Assembly: GCF_022601975.1 (NCBI RefSeq)
Contig: NZ_JAKVIR010000013.1
Span: forward strand, 62,001 to 126,000
Reading direction: 5' to 3'
Origin: Pontibacter sp. E15-1
GTDB lineage: Bacteria > Bacteroidota > Bacteroidia > Cytophagales > Hymenobacteraceae
Length of the DNA stretch: 64,000 nt
A program made the position numbers and the translations under genes. The notes below the pieces were generated by a model that made no database searches, was not told the origin of the DNA, and saw only the letters and a program-made list of their open reading frames with translations. This document shows positions 1-6,748 of the stretch, piece by piece (position 1 is the stretch's first letter; each line of letters begins with the position of its first letter).

Positions 1-708
1 GTCGTTGGTGCTGATGGCCGCTGCCGGTATTTTGGTTACGCCGTCTTCGTAGCGGGTATTGCCGGTATGGGGCACGTCCTGCAGTTCGTTTGCCATGGAG
101 CGCACCAGCACCCCTGCTGCCCCGAGCCTGGCTGCCGCTACCGGGCCGCCGCCGCGCTGGTCCACAGCGCCGCTGTACGAGGCCATGGTCTGCACGTGGG
201 TATTGTCAAAAGGCCGGTTGAAGAACACAATCTTGCCCTTTACCTTCTTTTTGCCCAGCTTCTCCAGCTCCTCAAAGTTCTGCACCTCAACCACCTCCGC
301 GCTCAGGCCCTGTTTGCCTGTGCCCACAGAGGCACCCAACGCTGCGATGTTCATATCGGCGTTGCCGATCATTTTGGAGTTGTAGACACGGCCGATCTCC
401 TTGTCGCCGCGCACCCAGTGGGGCACCATCACGGGCTGCAGGTATACGGTGTCGAGGTCCAGCCGCTGCATTACCTGCCGGGTCCATTCCACGGCCGCGG
501 CGGCCTGCGGCGAGCCGCTGAGGCGCGCCCCGATTCGCTTGGTCAGGTAGCGCAGGTTCTCATAGCTCTCGGTGCTGGTGAGGGCCTCGCTGTAGAGTTT
601 TCGGATGATGACTGAGTCGGAAGGAGCTTGCTGCTGTGCCACGGCAGGCAGTGTAAAGGCGGTGGCGGCTGCAATCAGAAAGTAGCGTAATTTACGTGTA
701 GTGCGCAT
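1..708 (-). CDS. M28-family (PA-domain) metallopeptidase, partial
   Basis: The gene runs off the left edge of the window, so only the N-terminal 236 residues are present, in frame to base 1. It starts MRTTRKLRYF, and a type I signal peptide ends near AVAQQ, so the product is exported. The segment after it (SYENLRYLTKRIGARLSGS) matches the N-terminal region of Bacteroidota M20/M28 aminopeptidases. The stretch around residues 130-200 (KKVKGKIVFFNRPFD, AARLGAAGVLVRSM) looks like the protease-associated domain inserted in these enzymes. The zinc ligands would lie in the missing part, so catalytic activity cannot be judged. The family assignment is by recognition of these segments. Confidence 0.75.
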   Translation of the reverse strand, partial: MRTTRKLRYFLIAAATAFTLPAVAQQQAPSDSVIIRKLYSEALTSTESYENLRYLTKRIGARLSGSPQAAAAVEWTRQVMQRLDLDTVYLQPVMVPHWVRGDKEIGRVYNSKMIGNADMNIAALGASVGTGKQGLSAEVVEVQNFEELEKLGKKKVKGKIVFFNRPFDNTHVQTMASYSGAVDQRGGGPVAAARLGAAGVLVRSMANELQDVPHTGNTRYEDGVTKIPAAAISTND

Positions 709-1128
709 TAAGTATAATCAAATGAGTAGTTGTCGGTAGGTTTTCGGTTTGAGGATTCAAGATAGCGAATTTATGTCAGGACATGAAACCGACGCAACGC
801 TAGCCAAATGAGAATTAGCGCTCATAGCGGCAGGTTCTGACCTGCCTGCCCATACCTCGGCATAAGCTAGCAGACATAGGTCTGTGAAAGGAATAAAGGA
901 AAGACACCTTTATACTTTCGCTGCCCGGTCGTCATCCCCCTGCCCCCTTCAAAGGGGGACTTCCTCAATACGTAAAGTGAATAGACTTTCCAAGCATACT
1001 GAGTGACCCCTTTTAAGGGGGCAGGGGGATGAAATCTCCAAAGAAACAGGCTACACCATCTTTTGAGCCAACCACCATTTAACGCCCTCAAGCACGTGCC
1101 GCCAGGTATACACACGGCGCTGCAGCGG
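709..1128. other. Intergenic region with inverted repeat
   Basis: About 420 bases separate the peptidase start from the end of the DUF1028 gene. The region holds a small hairpin near 830-848 (gcaggttctgacctgc) and the inverted-repeat element at 932-1031. I see no RNA gene and no convincing open reading frame. Confidence 0.6.
932..1031. repeat. 100-bp inverted-repeat element
   Basis: Two arms of about 25 bases are inverted around a roughly 48-base core. The left arm begins catccccctgcccccttc at 933 and the right arm ends aagggggcagggggatg near 1032. Each arm is also locally self-complementary (ccccctt / aaggggg). The form is that of a REP/BIME-like palindromic unit, or a strong terminator-like structure between the two minus-strand genes. 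No other copy of the arm sequence was found in the window. Confidence 0.6.
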
Positions 1129-2133
1129 CTATTTCGCCTGCATCAGTTTCTCCAGGTTCTGCTTGCTCACGGTCAGGAGGCCGACTTCGGGCAGGCGGCT
1201 GGTGAGCTCGCGCCAGTCGGCGTCTTTCTTGTATACCTCTCGCAGCAGCTTCGAGGCTTCCGCTATCTGTCCGCTGTTGGCCAGCCCGATGGCATGCCAG
1301 TACTTCATCTCCAGGTTATTGGGGAACATCTTCTCTGCCTTGCCATACTCCTGCATGGCCTGCTGCATCTGCCCTTTCTCAATTGCCAGGTCGCCCGCGT
1401 TCATGTGCTCGTAGGCGCGGTATACCTTGAGCAGGCGCGCCAGTTCTTCCAGCGGTTGCTCGCCGTCGTCTACCCGCAGATCAATGGTGCGCTCGTTCCA
1501 GGGCTGGTCTGTTTTCTGCCCTTTCACCACCACCAGCGCCGCCGACTGCCGCCCGCGGATATCGCCGCCTTCGCCCTCGGCTGCCTGCATGGCCAGCAGC
1601 ACCCGCTCGGCCAGCGGCTGCCCTTCGCTCTTCTCAAATGCCCTGGCCATGGCAGGCCATACCTTGTCGGTCAGCATCATGTTGGCCTGCACCGAGAAGT
1701 TAGCGCCCGTGGTGTGCCCGGCGTAACGGATGCACTGCTTGCCGGTATGGGTAGCCACCCGCCCCTGCGCATCCAGTATGGCCACCTGCCGCACCTCGCG
1801 GGCCTCGTCGTCAGAGAGCAGTATGGCGAGGGCCTCCTCCGGCGACTTCCCCTCTCTGAGCAACGCCAGCCCGCGCAACCCGAACGATTTGTTGGTGAAC
1901 GACTGCGTGGCCACCACGCCTACCCCGGCCTCGGCCCACGGCACCGATGTGCCCACCGAGAACCAGTGGCTCTGCACGCCCACCGCCATCTCGCCGGTTT
2001 TCGGGTCGCGGGCGACGATAGAATAGGTATGGGCCAGCGGCTCCTCAGCCTTGAACACCTGCGCCTTCGCGGCTCCGAGCGAGGCCATCAGCGATACCCC
2101 CATAGCAATTAATGTCGTTTTATATTTCCTCAT
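1129..2133 (-). CDS. Secreted DUF1028 (Ntn-hydrolase-like) protein with TPR tail
   Basis: 334 residues with a signal peptide ending near AAKAQ. Residues about 35-225 carry the DUF1028 pattern: HTYSIVARDPKTGEMAVGVQS at the start, then GVGVVATQSFTN, and a central region where DUF1028 proteins show an Ntn-hydrolase-like fold. The remainder (about 235-330) contains helical repeats such as MQEYGKAEKMFPNNLEMKYW, which read as TPR units. The biochemical role of DUF1028 is not established; a hydrolase acting on a peptide-like or ureido substrate is only a guess. It stands alone, with no operon partner. Confidence 0.85.
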   Translation of the reverse strand: MRKYKTTLIAMGVSLMASLGAAKAQVFKAEEPLAHTYSIVARDPKTGEMAVGVQSHWFSVGTSVPWAEAGVGVVATQSFTNKSFGLRGLALLREGKSPEEALAILLSDDEAREVRQVAILDAQGRVATHTGKQCIRYAGHTTGANFSVQANMMLTDKVWPAMARAFEKSEGQPLAERVLLAMQAAEGEGGDIRGRQSAALVVVKGQKTDQPWNERTIDLRVDDGEQPLEELARLLKVYRAYEHMNAGDLAIEKGQMQQAMQEYGKAEKMFPNNLEMKYWHAIGLANSGQIAEASKLLREVYKKDADWRELTSRLPEVGLLTVSKQNLEKLMQAK

Positions 2134-2362
2134 GTCGATCTATTTCCATATCATCGTGTATACCTTCCGGTCACTTCAAACGCTTGTTACCGGAAGTGAT
2201 ACGCAGGATAGGGCGAACGCACCATACAAAAATAAAATATTTTTCGCCCCTGGGATGTCCTTTGCCCTGCAACAACTTCTGCTAAGGATAGCAGTATAAC
2301 GATATATATAACCACGACACTAAAAGCGGGCGCCAGCCGGCCCTCGCTCACAACATTTATAC

Positions 2363-3169
2363 ATGAAAAACGCAGTACGAGAAAAAAAACCTTCGCGCAT
2401 GGCCATGCTGATAGACGGCGACAATGCGCAACCCAGCCTGATCGTGAAACTGATGGCCGAGGCCGGAAAGTACGGCGCCACCACCATCCGGCGCATTTAC
2501 GGCGACTGGACCACCCCGCAGATGAACGGCTGGAAAGACTGCCTGAACAACCACGCCATACAGCCTATCCAGCAGTTCCGCTATACCGTGGGCAAGAACG
2601 CCACCGACAGCGCCCTGATCATCGATGCCATGGACCTGCTGCACAGCGAGTTGGTGGACGGCTTCTGCATCGTCTCCTCCGACAGCGACTATACCCGGCT
2701 GGCCACCCGCATCCGCGAGGCGGGTATTTTTGTGATGGGCATCGGGCAGCAAAAAACACCAAAGCCGTTTGTGAATGCCTGTAACGTGTTCATCTTCACA
2801 GAGAACCTGACCGACGATATTGACGAGAAGAAGATAGCCGCCGCCGAAAAAACCCCGGAAAACGGCACTTCCAAACAGGCCCCCAACCCAGTGCCCCTGC
2901 TGAAGGAAGCCTTCGTGATGTCGGCTGACGAGGACGGTTGGGCGCACCTGGGCGTGATGGGCGTGAACCTGCGCCAGCTCGACCCCAGCTTCGACCCGCG
3001 CACCTTTGGCTACGGGCAGTTGCTGCAGCTCATTAAGGCCCAGACGAAGCTGTTTACCATCCGGAAAGAAGACGACAAAGGCCCCTCGGCGGTATACGTG
3101 AAGCGCAAAGACCAGCGCAGAAGCCGCGCAAAGAAGAAACCACAGCCCGAAACGCAGAACATTGCCTAA
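2363..3169 (+). CDS. NYN-domain (PIN-like) protein with C-terminal OST-HTH/LOTUS domain
   Basis: 268 residues. The N-terminal NYN domain (about 12-150) shows the acidic metal-binding pattern of this nuclease-like fold: MLIDGDNAQ, then ATDSALIIDAMDLL, then VSSDSDYTRLATRIRE. The C-terminal part (about 172-250: LLKEAFVMSADEDGWAHLGVMG ... PRTFGYGQLLQLIKA) fits an OST-HTH/LOTUS domain, a winged helix linked to RNA binding. A basic tail (KRKDQRRSRAKKK) follows. The architecture is LabA/YacP-like, predicted to be a cytoplasmic RNA-processing or RNA-binding protein. It is monocistronic and convergent with the lipoprotein gene downstream. Confidence 0.85.
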   Translation: MKNAVREKKPSRMAMLIDGDNAQPSLIVKLMAEAGKYGATTIRRIYGDWTTPQMNGWKDCLNNHAIQPIQQFRYTVGKNATDSALIIDAMDLLHSELVDGFCIVSSDSDYTRLATRIREAGIFVMGIGQQKTPKPFVNACNVFIFTENLTDDIDEKKIAAAEKTPENGTSKQAPNPVPLLKEAFVMSADEDGWAHLGVMGVNLRQLDPSFDPRTFGYGQLLQLIKAQTKLFTIRKEDDKGPSAVYVKRKDQRRSRAKKKPQPETQNIA

Positions 3170-3497
3170 GCGGATTTGGCGTTACATGAGTATAAACTTT
3201 TGGGTTGAAGTAGATACAGGCAGCGCATAAAGCCCTTCGTTTGTATATAAGTCATCATATTAAAGCGCATACCTGAAACGCCTGCTGTCTTGGGTTCACT
3301 GCCCGTGTCGTTCGTCTTGTGCAAACGAAACTGCTGCTGGACCTTTGCCTGCTTCCCTCCACTAGCGCCAGTACCAAAACAAAGATGTACAATGCCAGAC
3401 ATACCTTGCTCTAACCCGAAACACAACGCCGAGTTCGCGGAAGAATGACGTGGATGTACAGCTCATCAAAATGCACTCTGATTAAGTTGCATGTATC
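3170..3497. other. Intergenic region without recognisable gene
   Basis: About 330 bases follow the NYN-LOTUS gene. Short reading frames occur on both strands, but their translations are low-complexity and unlike any family I know. Apart from the terminator at its right end I see nothing in it. Confidence 0.5.
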
Positions 3498-3543
3498 CCC
3501 ACAAAAAACGCCTGCTCCGGAAAGAGCAGGCGTTTTTTGTGGG
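3498..3543. terminator. Bidirectional intrinsic terminator
   Basis: A near-perfect hairpin with arms cccacaaaaaacgcctgctc and gagcaggcgttttttgtggg around a cggaaa loop. The internal A and T runs serve both directions. It lies between the convergent NYN-LOTUS and small lipoprotein genes. Confidence 0.85.
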
Positions 3544-3612
3544 TGTCTTATAGCGGCATCCTACACACCAGTGCAGGAAAATCGCCAACACAATTATCTA
3601 TAGCACAGATCT

Positions 3613-4101
3613 TTACAGCGAGGTGCCGATTTTTTCAACAAGCAGCTTGGCCTTTTTCCTCACCCCTGCCTTGCTGCGCTCAGGGAACGGGGTTACGTCA
3701 ATCAAACTAAAGCTATATAGTGTTTCGCCAACCACAGCGGTAACGCTGTCTATACTACGAAACCCATTATCGCAACTGCCTATACACAGCTGAATGTCCT
3801 CGTTTTTGCCTTGGCTGTTGGATGCTGAAAGCACTATTGATGCGGCCCCATAGGTAATACAGGTCACATCCTCCGGACAGCGCGAGTCAGTGATTTTCCT
3901 GGCCGAGAGGTACAGTTTGCGGGGCACATCTTCACCATAGAGCGTCACCTGCCCCAGTTCCGGCAGCGTAATCTCCTGCCCAAACTGCACACCATCTGCT
4001 TCTATGCCGGCCTCTTCAAACTGCCCCGGCTCAATACTTGTTTCTTGCTGGCACCTGGTCAGCAACAGCAGCAGCAGCGCTGCGCAGATATAATTTACCA
4101 T
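3613..4101 (-). CDS. Small putative lipoprotein of unknown function
   Basis: 162 residues. The N-terminus MVNYICAALLLLLLTRCQQ looks like a lipoprotein signal with Cys17, although Arg just before the cysteine is unusual for a lipobox. The mature part has two cysteine pairs (RCPEDVTC around residues 75-82 and LCIGSC around 107-112) and alternates beta-strand-like segments such as ITLPELGQVTLYG and RKLYLSARKI. This suggests a small disulfide-stabilised beta domain in the periplasm or outer membrane. I do not recognise the family. The MITE at 4207-4367 lies about 100 bases upstream of its start. Confidence 0.7.
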   Translation of the reverse strand: MVNYICAALLLLLLTRCQQETSIEPGQFEEAGIEADGVQFGQEITLPELGQVTLYGEDVPRKLYLSARKITDSRCPEDVTCITYGAASIVLSASNSQGKNEDIQLCIGSCDNGFRSIDSVTAVVGETLYSFSLIDVTPFPERSKAGVRKKAKLLVEKIGTSL

Positions 4102-4206
4102 AGGGATTGAAAGTGGGTTCAGCAGTAAGAGCCCGAAAACGGACTAATGGTTGCATGCCATGGAAAACAGGTTCTATCCTTTGGCTTCAATGTCCCTATG
4201 CACTAA

Positions 4207-4367
4207 GAGCGTGTTTAAAATTCATCTTTTGGGCTACAAAACGTCCATCAAGGAACCTGACTTCGCCTTTTTATCGCCCCATAGCGCTGCTATGTGGCTC
4301 AAAAAACGCTTCGTCAGAACCCTTCCAGAACATTTTTCGCTTCCAAAAATGAAATTTAAACATGCTC
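4207..4367. mobile_element. 161-bp MITE, copy 1, with TAA target duplication
   Basis: The element starts gagcgtgtttaaaattcat and ends atgaaatttaaacatgctc. These are imperfect terminal inverted repeats of about 26 bases, extending to cttttgg / ccaaaaa. It is flanked by the direct repeat TAA (4204-4206 and 4368-4370). A second copy of exactly 161 bases lies at 27903-28063 with only six mismatches by eye and its own 3-base duplication, TGA. It has no transposase, so it must be mobilised in trans. A TNA target of 3 bases points to an IS5-like parent (inference). Confidence 0.85.
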
Positions 4368-4370
4368 TAA

Positions 4371-4410
4371 ACCAGAAATAGACATCACAAGCGCCATGTC
4401 TATTTCTGGT
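4371..4410. terminator. Hairpin downstream of ThuA-like gene
   Basis: A perfect 15-base stem (accagaaatagacat / atgtctatttctggt) around a 10-base loop, ending 30 bases past the stop of the minus-strand ThuA-like gene. The T-run is weak, so it may terminate inefficiently. It directly abuts the MITE. Confidence 0.6.
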
Positions 4411-4440
4411 TGTTTATTCAATTGAGCTTTCTCAAACTCT

Positions 4441-5214
4441 TTACTCCTCCCCCATGGCATAGCTGATGCCTCCCCACATGTGCTGCAGGAAGGTGGAGTC
4501 GGTGTAGCTTTCTTTGGTGTGGCCCAGGCCGGTGTAGAAAGAGCGGCCGCCGTCGAAATCGTGGTACCAGACGATGGGATGGTTTTCACCGTTCTTGCCA
4601 CCTTCGTAGGTGCTTTCGTCCAGCGTGGCCAGCACCTTGATATCCGGGTTGATGTCCTTGTAGTTATAGAGCTCGTCGAAGCGCTCCCAGTTGTCGGGCA
4701 GGTGGCTGGTGGAGGGGTGGTTTTTGTCCTTCACGCGGACGGTGGCCTGCTGCTGCTTAGGGTGGCTCAGGAAATACGCGCCCACCAGCTTGTTATACCA
4801 CGGCCAGTCGTACTCGGTATCGGCGGCAGCATGGATGCCCGCAAAACCGCCCCCGTTTTGTATATACTTCGTAAAGGCCTCCTGCTGCGCCGGGTCTAGC
4901 ACATCCTGGGTGGTACTCAGAAAAACCACGGCCTTGTAATGCCGCAGCGAATCAGGGGTGAAGTAGGCGGCGTTCTTGGTGGTGTCCACCACGATGGTGT
5001 GCGCGCCGCCCAGCTTCTGTATGGCGGCAATGCCATCCGGTATGGACTCGTGGTAATAGCCGCTGGTTTTGGAAAATACGAGAATGCGCGAGGCGTCCGC
5101 TTTCTGCACTTCAGCAGCGGCGGGATTACGCGTCTCGGAGGCAGACGATGAGCAAGCCTGGGCACCGCAGAAAAGCAGGAGGGCAGCCCCGTAATGCAGG
5201 AGTTCTTTTTTCAT
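4441..5214 (-). CDS. ThuA-like domain lipoprotein
   Basis: 257 residues. The signal MKKELLHYGAALLLFCGAQAC gives a lipidated Cys21. The rest (about 42-255) is a ThuA/glutamine-amidotransferase-like fold: RILVFSKTSGYYHESIPDGI at the start, VVFLSTTQDVLDPAQQEAF, the GGGFAGIHAAADTEYDW segment typical of ThuA proteins, and the C-terminal HDFDGGRSFYTGLGHT motif. In Bacteroidota these proteins occur with sugar-processing enzymes, and some members handle oxidised trehalose or similar sugars. The precise substrate here is unknown. It is monocistronic and not adjacent to the xylan locus. Confidence 0.9.
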   Translation of the reverse strand: MKKELLHYGAALLLFCGAQACSSSASETRNPAAAEVQKADASRILVFSKTSGYYHESIPDGIAAIQKLGGAHTIVVDTTKNAAYFTPDSLRHYKAVVFLSTTQDVLDPAQQEAFTKYIQNGGGFAGIHAAADTEYDWPWYNKLVGAYFLSHPKQQQATVRVKDKNHPSTSHLPDNWERFDELYNYKDINPDIKVLATLDESTYEGGKNGENHPIVWYHDFDGGRSFYTGLGHTKESYTDSTFLQHMWGGISYAMGEE

Positions 5215-5333
5215 GTGGAGATCTATCGTGTTTATAGTCAGATGTGTTATAAACTTAACAGATTATACCATCAGATAAAAGTGCCACAGGTATATAGTTT
5301 CATGCAAATCTTTCCGAACGGCGCACTGCCTGA

Positions 5334-6044
5334 CTATTTCAGGATTTCCTTTGCCTTGGGCAAGGCCCGCAGGGCCCACTCCCGGTGCATCTTGCCAGAG
5401 TAGTGCAGCCCGTCGCTGGCCACATAAGTCAGGTCAGAAACGGCTTCACGCGTCAGCGGGGTAATGTTGATAAACGTGACCCCTGCCTGCTCCGATAGAT
5501 CTTTGGCTGCGGCGTTAAAGGCGTCGATCTCCGCAGTAATCTGCTGACGGTTCTGGCCCCTGCCATAGGGCGTCGCGCCCCAATCCGGTATCGACAGGAC
5601 CAGCACATGCTGCGGATTCCGTTTGGCCAGGCGGATGGAGGTTTGCAGCAACTCATTGAACTCGGTTCGGTAATTCGCCAGCGACTGCCCACGGTACTGG
5701 TTGTTCACCCCGATGAGCAGCGTCACCAGGTCGAAGGTGGCTTTGAGGTCGGCGGATTTGATGGCAGCGGCCAGCTCGGAGGTGGTCCAGCCTGTGCGGG
5801 CAATCGTTACGGGGTCGCTCACCTCCACGCCCTCCGCCCGCAGCAGCCCGACCAACTGCCTGCCCCACTGGTCGGCTTCCGGCACGCTCTGCCCGATGGT
5901 ATAGGAATCGCCGAGGGCAAGGTAGGTTTTCGTGGTGCTGCTCTCGTCTGCAGGTGTTAGGATGGCCGGCTCGGGATCCGCCTGCTTGCAGGCGGCAAGG
6001 TTCAGGCACATGAGCAGTAACAGGTTTAAGAAATAGCTGTTCAT
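5334..6044 (-). CDS. SGNH/GDSL hydrolase lipoprotein
   Basis: 236 residues from the ATG at 6044, chosen because MNSYFLNLLLLMCLNLAAC is a clean lipoprotein signal with Cys19; an in-frame ATG at 6068 would add eight residues. Catalytic blocks are visible: LGDSY with Ser47, the block III asparagine in IGVNNQY near 114, and SDGLHY with Asp211 and His214. The protein is a small outer-membrane or periplasmic esterase/lipase of the SGNH superfamily. Its substrate cannot be read from the sequence. Confidence 0.9.
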   Translation of the reverse strand: MNSYFLNLLLLMCLNLAACKQADPEPAILTPADESSTTKTYLALGDSYTIGQSVPEADQWGRQLVGLLRAEGVEVSDPVTIARTGWTTSELAAAIKSADLKATFDLVTLLIGVNNQYRGQSLANYRTEFNELLQTSIRLAKRNPQHVLVLSIPDWGATPYGRGQNRQQITAEIDAFNAAAKDLSEQAGVTFINITPLTREAVSDLTYVASDGLHYSGKMHREWALRALPKAKEILK

Positions 6045-6748
6045 AGGGTATGATTTCTTTCCCTCCATATACTCTTTCCAAGGGAAATCAGATTGGGTGC
6101 TACCCCCACAAACGTGTGTTTGTAAAGCAGCTTTCCGGTATAAGGGGAGGACAGGTCACACCTGTAAGGTTATCTCTTTTATACCGCCGTCAAGTGAAGC
6201 TTACGAACAGAAAAAAAGAATGATCCGAGTGAAAAAATCCAAGAAACTTTAAAAAAATAAAATTTATTTTCAGTGCTGCCGCCTCCCTCTCTAAAAGGAA
6301 CTGTTTGTCAGATTGGACAATTTTCTTACAGTTCGTTTTCTTGTTACTAAACCCTAACATAAGACGAACAATAGCTTTAACGAACACACGTCAGCATATA
6401 TACTGGGCAAATACACCTGTAATAAGTCAATTAAATATAAAAATGCATCAGGTTACTATCTGATTTAATAATTCCTTTCTATCAGTAATTATTATTACTT
6501 TCTTGTGATACTCCAAAACTATGACTCACCGAAAGGGGATTCAAAAACCATGGCCTAAGCCATTGGCAGACACAAAACCAACCAATTACCTCCTCCGTTT
6601 ATTGATCATGCTGTAGGGCATTCCTTTGTACAGAGGCTATACCAGAATCAGTAAATTATATGTTAAAAAACGCCAGGCACGTCGCGGGCATTCCTGGCAA
6701 ACTGAAGTTTATCCTATTTTATGTAAAACCTTTAACTACTCTCATCTT
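6045..6748. other. AT-rich intergenic region
   Basis: About 700 bases separate the divergent SGNH hydrolase and subtilase genes. The stretch from 6180 to 6520 is strongly AT-rich. A short reading frame on the minus strand (6190-6387) is rich in F, K and L and looks accidental. The region should hold promoters for both flanking genes, but I cannot place them with confidence. Confidence 0.5.

Noticed and set aside
67..615. Plus-strand open frame opposite the peptidase gene
   Set aside because: The minus strand carries a recognisable exported peptidase across the whole interval; the plus-strand translation is His/Gln-rich shadow sequence.
867..1115. Minus-strand small open frame across the inverted-repeat element
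   Set aside because: It spans the palindromic repeat, has no signal or domain features and no upstream site.
6190..6387. Minus-strand small open frame in the AT-rich gap
   Set aside because: The composition (F, K, L rich) matches translated AT-rich non-coding DNA.
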